Assembly (NCBI GenBank): GCA_035638075.1
Contig: DASRAU010000024.1
Span: 124,001 to 188,000 of the forward strand
Reading direction: 5' to 3'
DNA length: 64,000 nt
Source of the DNA: DASRAU01 sp035638075
GTDB taxonomy: Bacteria; Acidobacteriota; Polarisedimenticolia; Gp22-AA2
Within the stretch, counting starts at the first letter, position 1. Each line of letters starts with the position of its first letter. A model generated the notes under the pieces. It made no database searches. It was not told where the DNA came from and saw only the letters and a program-made list of their open reading frames with translations. Shown piece by piece: positions 8,961 through 17,519 of this stretch. A program made the translations under genes and the position numbers.

Positions 8961-8990
8961 TTGTGGGGCGTGCTCCCCCCCTGATAGACT
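8961..8990 (+). promoter_or_regulatory. Possible promoter of the RND efflux operon
   Basis: TTGTGG (8961-8966), an 18-base spacer and TAGACT (8985-8990) lie 13 bases before the ATG at 9004. The 172-base gap also holds a short CA run near 8853 and otherwise nothing I can name. Confidence 0.45.
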
Positions 8991-9003
8991 CTCCGCGGTC
9001 CGG

Positions 9004-10242
9004 ATGGGAGGTCCCCCGATTTCCGCAAGACCGCGCCCCACGTCTGTTCCCGGCACGGGTGTCCCTGCACGCGATGACCTTGCGCTCGTCGCCCGGGCCG
9101 CCGTTTGCGCCTTCCTGGCCCTGAGCGTTGTGCGCTGTGGTGGGGCCGGCGGGGCAACTCCAGCGGCCCCCGCCGCCGCGAACGAGAAGACCGTGCCGGC
9201 GGTGCGGGTGGCGACCGCCCCGGTGGAGGTGCGTGACCTCGCCTCGAGCATCCAGGCCCTCGGCTCGATCGAAGCCGAGGAAGAGATCCAGGTGGTGGCG
9301 GCCGTCGAAGGGGTCGTCACCAGGGTCGATTTCCACGAGGGCGACCGCGTCACGCCGAAGTCGGTGATCGCGGAGATCGATCCGGAGCGGTACCGGCTGC
9401 AGGCGGAGCGGGCGAAGGCACGCTACGACCAGACCGAGGCGCTGCGGCAGCAGGCCGAATCCGAGCTGAGGCGGCGCGACGAGTTGCTGCGCCAGACGCC
9501 GCCCCTGGTCTCCGCCGAGGAGCTGGAGCGCGCCCGCCAGGAGCTGGAGCGCCAGCGCGGCGCCGCCGCCGAGGCGAAGGCGGCCTGGTCGCTCGCCGAG
9601 CAGGACCGGCGCCGCTCGATCGTCTCCCCCATCGTGCCGGGCATCATCAACCGCAAGTCGGTCGTCACCGGGCAGCACGTGGACACCGACGCCATCCTGG
9701 CGACCCTCGTGGACACGCGGCGCCTGCGGCTGCGCTTCAAGGTGACCGAGATCGAATCGGTGCGCCTGAAGGACGGCCTGCCGGTCACCTTCACGACGGC
9801 GGCGTGGCCCGGGCGCACGTTCGAAGCGCGCCTGTACCACGTGTCGCGCAGCGCCGATCCCGGCAGCCGCATGGTCGAGTGCCTGGCGCTCGTCCAGGAT
9901 CCCGACGCGGTCCTCAAGCCCGGCTTCTTCGCCGAGGTGAAGGCGGCGACCGAGAAGCGCGCCGGGGCGATCCTCGTCCCCGAGCGGGCGGTCGTCGCCA
10001 CCGAGCGCGGCTTCGTCGTTTTCGAGGCGGAGGGGAACGTGGCCCGCCGCCGCGAGGTGACGGTCGGCCTGCGCGCGGAGGACGGCGCGATGGAGATCCT
10101 CACCGGGCTCCGGCCGGGGGCGGTCGTGGTCACCGACGGCAATGGCGCGCTGCGGGACGGCGCCGCGATCGATGCGGCGACCGCGGCGGCGGGCACGGCC
10201 GCGGCCGGATCCGCCGCGACCGGCAGCGCCCCGGCCCGATGA
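9004..10242 (+). CDS. RND efflux membrane-fusion (periplasmic adaptor) protein
   Basis: A 412-residue HlyD/AcrA-type adaptor that links an inner-membrane RND pump to an outer-membrane channel. It has an N-terminal hydrophobic stretch ending in SVVRCGG; the residue before Cys is Arg, so this is a poor lipobox. A biotinyl-lipoyl-like half follows (GVVTRVDFHEGDRV), then an Ala/Glu/Arg-rich coiled-coil hairpin (about residues 135-205), a second lipoyl half (GIINRKSVVTGQHVDTD) and beta-barrel domains. The ATG at 9004 leaves a long 30-residue leader, but no other in-frame start precedes the hydrophobic stretch. The stop overlaps the pump start by four bases (ATGA). No TolC-like gene is in the window. 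Confidence 0.88.
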   Translation: MGGPPISARPRPTSVPGTGVPARDDLALVARAAVCAFLALSVVRCGGAGGATPAAPAAANEKTVPAVRVATAPVEVRDLASSIQALGSIEAEEEIQVVAAVEGVVTRVDFHEGDRVTPKSVIAEIDPERYRLQAERAKARYDQTEALRQQAESELRRRDELLRQTPPLVSAEELERARQELERQRGAAAEAKAAWSLAEQDRRRSIVSPIVPGIINRKSVVTGQHVDTDAILATLVDTRRLRLRFKVTEIESVRLKDGLPVTFTTAAWPGRTFEARLYHVSRSADPGSRMVECLALVQDPDAVLKPGFFAEVKAATEKRAGAILVPERAVVATERGFVVFEAEGNVARRREVTVGLRAEDGAMEILTGLRPGAVVVTDGNGALRDGAAIDAATAAAGTAAAGSAATGSAPAR

Positions 10243-13200
10243 CCCTTTCCGATCTCTCCATCAGGAACCACGTCTTCGCGTGGATGCTGATGGCCGCCCT
10301 CATCCTGTTCGGGGCGATCGGCTACTCGCACCTCGGGGTGAGCCAGAACCCCGACGTGGACTTCCCGGTCATCAACGTCGCGGTCTCGCTGGAGGGGGCC
10401 GCCCCGGAAGTGATCGAGACCGACGTCATCGAGCCGCTCGAGGACGCCATCATGGCGGTCGAGGGGATCAAGGGACTCTCCTCGACGGCGCGGCAGGGCC
10501 GGGCCAGCATCGTCGTCGAGTTCGATCTCAAGCGCGACATCGACCTGGCGCTGCAGGACGTGCAGACGCGCGTCGCCCAGACGGCGCGCCTGCTGCCGCG
10601 CGAGATCGACCCGCCGGTCATCACCAAGACCAACCCCGAGGACCAGCCGATCCTGTGGCTGGCGCTTTCGGGGGATCGCCCCCCCGGGGCGCTCGCCGAT
10701 TACGTCCGCAACGTCCTCAAGCCCCGCTTCCAGACGATCCCCGGCGTCGGCGAGATCACCCTCGGCGGCTACCTCGAGCGCAACATCCGCATCTGGCTCG
10801 ATGCGCGGCGCCTGGAGCAATTCGCGCTGACCGCCGACGACGTGACGCGGGCCGTCCAGGCACAGCACGTCGAGGTTCCGGCCGGCCGCATCGAGACGGG
10901 CGACCGGGAGATGAACGTCCGGGCCGAGGGAGAGGCGATCGACGTCGGCGCCTTCTCCGCCCTCGTCGTCGCGACGCGCGACGGGGCGCCGGTGCACCTG
11001 TCGGATGTGGCGGTGGTCGAGGACGGCCTCGAGGACCGCCGCCGCATCGCGCGCGCCCTCGGCCAGCCGGCGCTCGGCATGGGGATCCGCAAGCAGCGCG
11101 GCGCCAACGCCGTCGAGGTCGGCCATCTCGTGAAGCAGCGCCTCAGGGAGGTGCAGGCGACCCTCCCCGAGGGCCTGACGCTCGGGGTGAACTTCGACGG
11201 CACCGAGGCCGTCGAGGAGGCGATCCGGGAGGTGCAGTTCTCGCTGCTCCTGGCCGCTCTGCTGACGGGGGTGGTCTGCTGGCTGTTCCTCGGGTCGTGG
11301 TCCTCGACGGTGAACGTGCTCCTGGCCATCCCGACGTCGATCGTCGGCACCTTCCTGTGCATGTACTTCTTCGATTTCACCCTCAACACCTTCACGGTGC
11401 TGGGACTGTCGCTCTCGGTCGGCATCGTCGTGGACGACGCCATCATGGTGCTGGAGAACATCTACCGGCACCGCGAGGAGGGGTTGTCGCGCGTGCAGGC
11501 GGCGCTCGTGGGGGCGCGCGAGATCACCTTCGCGGCGATGGCGGCGACCGCCGCGATCGTCGCCGTCTTCCTGCCGGTCGCCTTCATGTCGGGGATCATC
11601 GGCAAGTTCTTCTTCCAGTTCGGCGTCACCATCTCCATCGCCGTGCTCCTGTCGCTGCTGGAGGCACTGACGCTCACCCCCATGCGGTGCTCGCGCTTCC
11701 TCGAGACCGGGGCGCGCGCCGGCGGCTTCGGCGCGAAGCTCGATCGCTTCTTCGAGCGCCTGTCGCGCGGCTACGAGTCGTGGCTGCGCCCGGCGCTCCA
11801 GCGCCGCTGGCTCGTCCTCGGCGCCGCCGCCGCGGTCTTCGCCGGGTCGCTCGGGGTGCTGGCGGTCATCAACCGCGAGTTCGTCCCGTCGCAGGACCTG
11901 TCGCGCTTCATCGTGCGGATGACGACGCCGGTCGGCTCCTCCATCGACTACACCGACCGCCTGACGCGGCAGGCCGAGGCCTTCCTGATGTCGCGCCCCG
12001 AGGTGCACCGCTATTTCGCGGTGGTGGGCGGCTTCGGCGGCGGGACCTCGGGCGAGGTGAACAACTCCATGGCGTTCGTGACGCTCGAGCCGAAAGCGGA
12101 TCGCCCGGTGGATCCGCAGGCCGGGCGCCGGCTCTCCACCCAGGCGTTCATGGACCTGACGCGCCAGGAGCTCAACGCCATCCCGGGCATCAAGGTGGTC
12201 CTGCAGGATCTGTCGCAGCAGGGGTTCAGCGCGCAGCGCGGCTTCCCGGTGGAGCTGTCGGTGCGCGGCCCCGACTGGGAGAAACTGGCCGATTACTCGA
12301 ACACGCTGATGGATCGGATGCGGGCCACCGGGCTCGTCACCGACGTCGACACCGACTACCAGGTGGGCATGCCGGAGGTGAAGGTCATGCCGGACCGGCG
12401 GCGCGCCGCCGACCTGGGGATCAGCATGGCGACCATCGGCTCGACGGTGAACACCCTCATCGGCGGCGCCCGCATCGCCCGCTTCAAGGACGGCGGCCGG
12501 CGCTACGACATCCGCGCCCGGCTGCAGGCGGACCAGCGGCAGAACCCCGACGACATCCGGCGCCTGCTGCTGCGCACTCCGGCCGGGGCCCTGGTGCGGC
12601 TCGGCGACGTCGTGCAGATCGTCGAGAAGCCGACGCTCCAGGTGATCACCCATCGCGATCGCCAGCGCGCCATCGGCGTCTTCGCCAACCTCGCCCCCGG
12701 CGCGTCGCAGGCCACCGCCCTCAAGGAGATCGAAAAGATCGGCGGCGAGGTGCTGCCGGACGGCTACTCGCTGAGCTTCTCCGGGTCGGCGCAGGCGTTC
12801 CAGGAGTCCTTCCGCTCGCTCGCCTTCGCGCTCGGCATGGGGCTCATCGTCGCCTACATGATCCTGGCGTCGCAGTTCAACGCCTTCACCCATCCGATCA
12901 CCGTCCTGCTGGCGCTGCCGTTCTCGGCCTCCGGGGCCCTCTTCGCCCTCTGGATCGGCGGCCAGTCGCTGAACATCTACTCGTTCATCGGGCTCATCCT
13001 GCTCATGGGCATCGCCAAGAAGAACTCGATCATCCTGGTGGACTACACCAACCAGCTGCGGCGCCAGGGCCTCGATCGCGACGCGGCGCTCCTGCGCGCC
13101 TGCCCGGTGCGCCTGCGGCCGATCCTCATGACCTCGGTCGCCACCATCGCCGGGGCCCTGCCGGCGGCGCTGGCGCTCGGGCCCGGCGCCGAGACGCGGA

Positions 13201-13379
13201 TCCCGATGTCGCTCGCGGTCATCGGCGGGATGATCGTCTCCACCTTCATGACCCTGTTCGTCGTGCCGGCCGGATACTCCGTGCTGGACCAGGCGACCAC
13301 GCGCTTCGCGGCCCGCCGCGCCCGGGTTCCCGCGGCGATCGATGCCGCCGGGCCGGAGATCGCCGCCGACCGCCCGTGA
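10239..13379 (+). CDS. RND (HAE1-type) efflux pump inner-membrane protein
   Basis: A 1046-residue proton-driven multidrug exporter with the full length and layout of the AcrB/MexB family: TM1 near the N terminus, a large periplasmic porter domain, TM2-6, a second porter domain and TM8-12. The TM4 motif GIVVDDAIMVLENIYRH carries the paired aspartates needed for proton relay. GMGLIVAYMILASQF and GIAKKNSIILVDYTNQ are typical of the second half. It overlaps the adaptor gene by four bases. Substrates cannot be read from sequence. Confidence 0.94.
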   Translation: MTLSDLSIRNHVFAWMLMAALILFGAIGYSHLGVSQNPDVDFPVINVAVSLEGAAPEVIETDVIEPLEDAIMAVEGIKGLSSTARQGRASIVVEFDLKRDIDLALQDVQTRVAQTARLLPREIDPPVITKTNPEDQPILWLALSGDRPPGALADYVRNVLKPRFQTIPGVGEITLGGYLERNIRIWLDARRLEQFALTADDVTRAVQAQHVEVPAGRIETGDREMNVRAEGEAIDVGAFSALVVATRDGAPVHLSDVAVVEDGLEDRRRIARALGQPALGMGIRKQRGANAVEVGHLVKQRLREVQATLPEGLTLGVNFDGTEAVEEAIREVQFSLLLAALLTGVVCWLFLGSWSSTVNVLLAIPTSIVGTFLCMYFFDFTLNTFTVLGLSLSVGIVVDDAIMVLENIYRHREEGLSRVQAALVGAREITFAAMAATAAIVAVFLPVAFMSGIIGKFFFQFGVTISIAVLLSLLEALTLTPMRCSRFLETGARAGGFGAKLDRFFERLSRGYESWLRPALQRRWLVLGAAAAVFAGSLGVLAVINREFVPSQDLSRFIVRMTTPVGSSIDYTDRLTRQAEAFLMSRPEVHRYFAVVGGFGGGTSGEVNNSMAFVTLEPKADRPVDPQAGRRLSTQAFMDLTRQELNAIPGIKVVLQDLSQQGFSAQRGFPVELSVRGPDWEKLADYSNTLMDRMRATGLVTDVDTDYQVGMPEVKVMPDRRRAADLGISMATIGSTVNTLIGGARIARFKDGGRRYDIRARLQADQRQNPDDIRRLLLRTPAGALVRLGDVVQIVEKPTLQVITHRDRQRAIGVFANLAPGASQATALKEIEKIGGEVLPDGYSLSFSGSAQAFQESFRSLAFALGMGLIVAYMILASQFNAFTHPITVLLALPFSASGALFALWIGGQSLNIYSFIGLILLMGIAKKNSIILVDYTNQLRRQGLDRDAALLRACPVRLRPILMTSVATIAGALPAALALGPGAETRIPMSLAVIGGMIVSTFMTLFVVPAGYSVLDQATTRFAARRARVPAAIDAAGPEIAADRP

Positions 13380-13401
13380 CGTCCCCCGGGATCCTCCTGG
13401 C

Positions 13402-14532
13402 GTGAAGGTTCTCGAGACCAACTTCCACCGCGGCTGGGGGGGACAGCCGTCCCGCATCCTGATGGTCGCGGAAGGGATGGCGCGGCGCGGCCACGACGTG
13501 ACGCTCGCCGTGCCCCCCGGGTCGATGCTCGGCGAGCGGGCCCGCGCCGCGGGACTCCGCACGTTCGAGCAGGCCCATTTCCGCCCTCCGCGCCATGTCG
13601 TGCGCGCCCTCGCCGACAGGCGCGCGCTGGCGCGCCACCTCGCCGAGGTGCGGTACGACCTCGTCGTCGCGCACGGGTCGCAGGATCTGTGGACGGCGGT
13701 CCTGGCGCGGCCGCGGGTGCCGCTGGTCTACACCCGGCACAACACCAAGCACGTCGACGATCACGCCTTCAACCGCTGGCTGCTGCGCCGCGTCGATCAC
13801 CTGATCGTCGTGAGCCGGAGCATCCTGCCGCGCTACGAGCCGTTCTTCGCGCGCGGCGATCTCCGCCGGGATCGCGTCTCGGTGATCCACTCGGCCTACC
13901 GTCCCGACCGCTTCCATCCCGGCATCGACCCGTCCCCCTTCCGCGCCTCGATCGGCGCCGCACCGGATGTCCCGCTCATCGGCGTCGTCGGGCGGCTGGT
14001 CCCCGACAAGGGCCAGGACGATTTCCTGCGCGCCGCGGCGCTCCTGCGGGAGCGCCGGCCGGAGCTGCGCTTCGTGCTCGCGGGCCGCGGCACCGCCGAG
14101 ACCGCCCTGCGCCAGCTCGCCGCCGGACTCGGTGTCGAGAACCAGGTGGGGTTTCTCGGCTTTCGCGACGACGTGCCGGAGATCACCGCCTCGCTCGCGG
14201 TGTCGGTCCTGCCGTCGGTCGACTGCGATGCCTCGTCGGCCGCGATCAAGGAGGCGCTCGCCTGCGGCGTCCCGGTGGTCGCGACCGACATCGGGGGCGC
14301 GTCGGAGATCCTGCGCGACGGCGAGACCGGCTTCGTCGTCCCGCCGCGCGATCCCGCGCGGCTGGCCGAGGCCATCGAGCGCCTGCTCGCCGACCCTCTG
14401 CGCGCCCGCGCCATGGGCGGGCTCGGCGCCCGGGACGTCGCCGCCCGCTTCACGCCCGACCACCTCGTGGACGGCACCATCGCCGCCTACGAATCCGCCC
14501 TGGCCTCCGCGCGCCGCGCCGCCGCATCCTGA
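13402..14532 (+). CDS. Glycosyltransferase family 4 (GT-B fold)
   Basis: A 376-residue GT-B enzyme. The N-terminal half contains FHRGWGGQPSRILMVAEGM and the C-terminal nucleotide-sugar half contains GVVGRLVPDKGQDDFLRAA and AIKEALACGVPVVATDIGG, the EX7E-like region of the GT4 family. It likely transfers a sugar to an envelope lipid or oligosaccharide on the cytoplasmic face. I chose the GTG at 13402 (VKVLETNFHRG) because conserved sequence begins there; an upstream GTG would add a Pro/Arg-rich, non-conserved extension. It follows the efflux pump by 22 bases and may be co-transcribed with it. Confidence 0.87.
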   Translation: MKVLETNFHRGWGGQPSRILMVAEGMARRGHDVTLAVPPGSMLGERARAAGLRTFEQAHFRPPRHVVRALADRRALARHLAEVRYDLVVAHGSQDLWTAVLARPRVPLVYTRHNTKHVDDHAFNRWLLRRVDHLIVVSRSILPRYEPFFARGDLRRDRVSVIHSAYRPDRFHPGIDPSPFRASIGAAPDVPLIGVVGRLVPDKGQDDFLRAAALLRERRPELRFVLAGRGTAETALRQLAAGLGVENQVGFLGFRDDVPEITASLAVSVLPSVDCDASSAAIKEALACGVPVVATDIGGASEILRDGETGFVVPPRDPARLAEAIERLLADPLRARAMGGLGARDVAARFTPDHLVDGTIAAYESALASARRAAAS

Positions 14533-14555
14533 GCGCCGCATCCCGGCGCCGCCTC

Positions 14556-14585
14556 TTGAACGGCGCTCCCCGCATTCGGTAGCCT
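14556..14585 (+). promoter_or_regulatory. Possible promoter before the small membrane protein
   Basis: TTGAAC (14556-14561), an 18-base spacer and TAGCCT (14580-14585) precede the ATG at 14630. The string TAGCCTTCGCG recurs upstream of the peroxiredoxin gene at 17039. Confidence 0.4.
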
Positions 14586-14629
14586 TCGCGGCGCCGCGCC
14601 GATGCGGCGCCCCCGTCCGTGGAGGAGCC

Positions 14630-15055
14630 ATGACCCCGACCGTCACCACCCCGATCCCGGATCGCTCCTGGACGCGCCACCTGATGCTCGCCGTCGCGCT
14701 GCTCCTCCTGCTGAGCAGCGTGGCGCATGGCTCCCTCGGCCTTTCGACGGTGCGCGCCGCGCTCGCGCAGACGGCGGCCCCGGCCGACGTGGTCGAGATC
14801 GTGACGTTCGGCTGGCTCCTGGGCAGCGTGGCGCAGCTGACCTTCGCCCTGATCGTGCTGATCGCGTGGAGACGGGCGCGCCGGGGCGACGGCAGCGGGC
14901 TGGAGGGCGCGTCGATCGTGGCGGCGGCGTATTTCCTGTTCGGGCTCGGAGCGTTCCTCGCCACCGGGTTCCAGCCCTTCTACCTCATGATGTTCCTCGT
15001 TCCGGCCTGCCTGCTGGGCTGGGCGGTGCTCGCCGCGCGGCCGCGGTCCTCCTGA
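14630..15055 (+). CDS. Small four-span membrane protein of unknown function
   Basis: The 141-residue product has about four hydrophobic spans: LMLAVALLLLLSSVAHG, TFGWLLGSVAQLTFALIVLI, GASIVAAAYFLFGLGAFLA and LMMFLVPACLLGWAVLA. No catalytic or binding motif is recognisable. The ATG is preceded by a strong GGAGGAG site, and the stop overlaps the start of the OPT transporter by one base, so the two are probably expressed together. A role in supporting that transporter is inference. Confidence 0.72.
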   Translation: MTPTVTTPIPDRSWTRHLMLAVALLLLLSSVAHGSLGLSTVRAALAQTAAPADVVEIVTFGWLLGSVAQLTFALIVLIAWRRARRGDGSGLEGASIVAAAYFLFGLGAFLATGFQPFYLMMFLVPACLLGWAVLAARPRSS

Positions 15056-16944
15056 TGGCCGAGTTCACCGCCCGCGCCGTCGTTTCCGGGATCCTGCTCG
15101 GGCTCGTCTTCGGGGCGGCGAACGCCTACCTCGGGCTGCGGGTCGGACTGACCGTGTCGGCGTCCATCCCGGCGGCGGTGATGACGGTCGCGCTCTTCCG
15201 GCTGCTGCGCGCCCGGCCGACCATCCTCGAGGCGAACCTGTCGCAGACGATCGGCTCCGCCTCCACCTCGCTCGCCAGCGGCGCCATCTTCACCATCCCG
15301 GCGCTCTTCATGTGGGGGTTCGCGCCGCCGTACCTCCAGGTGGTGATCCTGTGCTTCCTCGGCGGCCTGCTGGGGCTGGCGGCGATGATCCCGCTGCGGC
15401 GGCTCCTGATCGTGCAGTCGGACCAGGAGCTCCCGTACCCGGAGGGGCGCGCCTGCGCGGAGGTGCTGCGCGCCACCTCCGGATCCGGAGCAGGCGGTCG
15501 CGTCATCTTCACCGGCATGGCGCTGGGCGCGGCCGTGAAGCTGGCGCTGTCGCTGCTCTTCCTGTGCCCGTCGAGCGTGGCGCAGGGACTCCCCTTCCTG
15601 CCGCGCGCCGAGCTGGCGCTCGAGGTCGCCCCCGCCCTCATCGGCGTCGGCTTCATCCTCGGGTACCGCCAGTCGGCGATCCTGGTGGCCGGATCGATCG
15701 TCGCCTCGCTCGCGCTCATCCCGCTCATCGCCTGGTTCGGCGGCGGGCTCGCCGGACCGCTCCCGCCCGAGACGCAGGTGCCGATCGCCTCGATGAGCGC
15801 GGCGCAGATCTGGAGCCGTTACGTCCGCTACATCGGGGCCGGTGCGGTGGCGACGGCCGGGCTGCTCACGGTGCTCAGGAACCTGCCGGTGATGGCCGAA
15901 GCGGCGCGCGCCGTGGCGCGCGGGCTGGCGCGGCGGAACGCCGGATTCGGCGCGGCCGCGGCGACGCCCTTGACCGACCGCGACCTTCCTCCGGCCTTCA
16001 TCGCCGCGGCCATTCTCTTCGTCGTCCTCGTGACCGCCTTCGTGCCCGGCGTCTTCGCGGGCGGCATGGGCGCGGGGCCGCGCCTCGCCTGCGCCGCCGG
16101 GGTGGCGATTTTCGGGCTCCTGTTCGTCGCGGTGGCGGCGCGCATCGTCGGCATCGTCGGAGTGACGTCGCAGCCGACCTCGGGCATCGCGCTCGTGACG
16201 CTCCTCGGGACCGCGAGCCTGTTCGCCGCCTGCGGCTGGAACGATGCCGCGGCGCGCGCCGCCGTGCTGACCGTCGGCACCATCGTCGCGGTGGCCGCCT
16301 CGAAGGCCGGCGACATCTCCCAGGACCTCAAGACCGGCTGGCTCGTCGGCGCGACCCCGGCGCGCCAGCAGCTCGGCCAGCTGCTCGGCGCGGCGTTCGC
16401 CTGCTTCGGCGTCGCCGCGACCGTCCTGCTGCTCGGGCGGGTCTACACCTTCGGCTCGCCGGAGGTCCCGGCGCCGCAGGCGACGCTCATGAAGACCATC
16501 ATCGAAGGCGTGCTGGCTGGCGCCCTGCCGTGGGGGCTGGTCCTCTCGGGAGGCGGGATCGCCCTCTCGGCGATCCTGTGCGGCGTGTCGGGGCTCGCCT
16601 TCGCCATCGGCGTCTACCTGCCGCTGGCCTCGATGGCGGCGATCTACGCCGGCGGTGTCGTGCGGCGCTTCTCCGAGCGCGGCGCCGACCCGGCGGCGGC
16701 AGGAGGCCCCGCCGAGGCGCATACCGGCGTCCTGGCCGCATCGGGTCTCGTCGCCGGCGAGGGGCTCGCCGGCGTGCTGATCGCGGGCCTGGTCGCCGCG
16801 GGCGTCATCCCCAAATCGCGTCCACCGCTTCTCGACGGGGACCTCGGCCGCCTCATGGCGCTCATGCTCGTCGCCGCCATCGCCGTCTTCCTGGTGCGGG
16901 CGGCGCGGTCGAAGCAGGCGGTCACGACACCCCGGGTGTCCTGA
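15055..16944 (+). CDS. OPT-family transporter
   Basis: A 629-residue polytopic protein of the oligopeptide transporter (OPT) family. It has the N-terminal signature GAANAYLGLRVGLTVSASIP, the conserved QTIGSAST segment, ELPYPEGRACAEVL after TM4, and KAGDISQDLKTGWLVGATP in the second half, all typical of bacterial OPT proteins. About 14-16 hydrophobic segments are visible. OPT members import small peptides or metal chelates with protons; the substrate here is unknown. The ATG overlaps the stop of the small membrane protein gene. Confidence 0.9.
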   Translation: MAEFTARAVVSGILLGLVFGAANAYLGLRVGLTVSASIPAAVMTVALFRLLRARPTILEANLSQTIGSASTSLASGAIFTIPALFMWGFAPPYLQVVILCFLGGLLGLAAMIPLRRLLIVQSDQELPYPEGRACAEVLRATSGSGAGGRVIFTGMALGAAVKLALSLLFLCPSSVAQGLPFLPRAELALEVAPALIGVGFILGYRQSAILVAGSIVASLALIPLIAWFGGGLAGPLPPETQVPIASMSAAQIWSRYVRYIGAGAVATAGLLTVLRNLPVMAEAARAVARGLARRNAGFGAAAATPLTDRDLPPAFIAAAILFVVLVTAFVPGVFAGGMGAGPRLACAAGVAIFGLLFVAVAARIVGIVGVTSQPTSGIALVTLLGTASLFAACGWNDAAARAAVLTVGTIVAVAASKAGDISQDLKTGWLVGATPARQQLGQLLGAAFACFGVAATVLLLGRVYTFGSPEVPAPQATLMKTIIEGVLAGALPWGLVLSGGGIALSAILCGVSGLAFAIGVYLPLASMAAIYAGGVVRRFSERGADPAAAGGPAEAHTGVLAASGLVAGEGLAGVLIAGLVAAGVIPKSRPPLLDGDLGRLMALMLVAAIAVFLVRAARSKQAVTTPRVS

Positions 16945-17038
16945 GCGGGTCGCTTTCGAGCGCGTCCTTCCATCGGATGGCACGACCTTCGGACCGTGTG
17001 ATAGCCTTCGCGCTCCACCAGTCGCTCAGGAGGTCGCC

Positions 17039-17479
17039 ATGCTCACGGTCGGGGCGCAGGCCCCCGCTTTCACCGTCAAGGACCATCACGGGCGCGACAC
17101 GAGCCTCGCCGATTTCCGCGGTCGCCATGTGCTCCTGTGGTTCTATCCGAAGGCCGATACCCCTGGATGAACGCTCGAAGGTTGCGGGTTCCGCGACCTG
17201 AACACTCAGTTCCAGGCGAAAGGGGCGGCGATCCTCGGCGTGTCCTTCGACAGCGTGCAGGAGAACGCCGATTTCGCGCAGAAGTTCTCGTTCACCTTCC
17301 CGCTCCTGTGCGACACGGAGCGGCAGATCGGCCTGGCCTACGGGGCATGCGACGACAAGACGGATCGCTCGGCGCGGCGGATCTCCTACCTCATCGGACC
17401 CGACGGCCGCATCGAGCACGCCTGGCCCAAGGTCGAGCCGAAGAAGCACCCGGCCGAGGTCCTGGCGCTTCTCCCCTGA
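17039..17479 (+). CDS. Bcp-type peroxiredoxin with selenocysteine at the peroxidatic position
   Basis: A 146-residue thioredoxin-fold peroxidase. The frame reads through one TGA at 17168-17170 (residue 44), inside the active-site motif KADTPG-U-TLEGCGF, exactly where Bcp proteins have the peroxidatic Cys of TPGCT. The resolving Cys five residues later (Cys49) is kept. The frame is intact on both sides, starting at an ATG with AGGAGG and continuing through GVSFDS, FPLLCDTER and ISYLIGPDGRI to the natural C terminus. A 9-bp hairpin with a GUU loop starts eight bases after the TGA. I read it as a selenoprotein reducing peroxides, not a frameshift or pseudogene. It stands alone between an OPT transporter and an ABC exporter. 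Confidence 0.88.
17168..17199 (+). promoter_or_regulatory. UGA selenocysteine codon and SECIS-like hairpin of the peroxiredoxin gene
   Basis: UGA occupies 17168-17170. AGGUUGCGG (17179-17187) pairs with CCGCGACCU (17191-17199) through nine pairs, one of them G-U, around the loop GUU (17188-17190). The loop G is the 18th base after UGA, close to the 18-base gap in the fdhA SECIS of this window. Confidence 0.8.
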
Positions 17480-17500
17480 ACCGGTTGCGACGGAACCGGT
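17480..17500 (+). repeat. Inverted repeat directly after the peroxiredoxin stop
   Basis: ACCGGTT (17480-17486) and AACCGGT (17494-17500) form a 7-bp stem around a 7-base loop. It begins one base after the stop codon. No T-run follows, so it is not a classical terminator; an mRNA-stabilising or operator role is possible. Confidence 0.5.
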
Positions 17501-17519
17501 CCCCACAGAGCCGATCGCT

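Noticed and set aside
9423..13562. A 1379-residue minus-strand frame opposite the RND pump
   Set aside because: Antisense shadow of an unmistakable HAE1 transporter; no domain of its own.
17039..17479. Peroxiredoxin gene as a nonsense-mutated pseudogene or frameshift
   Set aside because: The only interruption is TGA exactly at the peroxidatic codon, the frame is intact on both sides and a SECIS-like hairpin follows.
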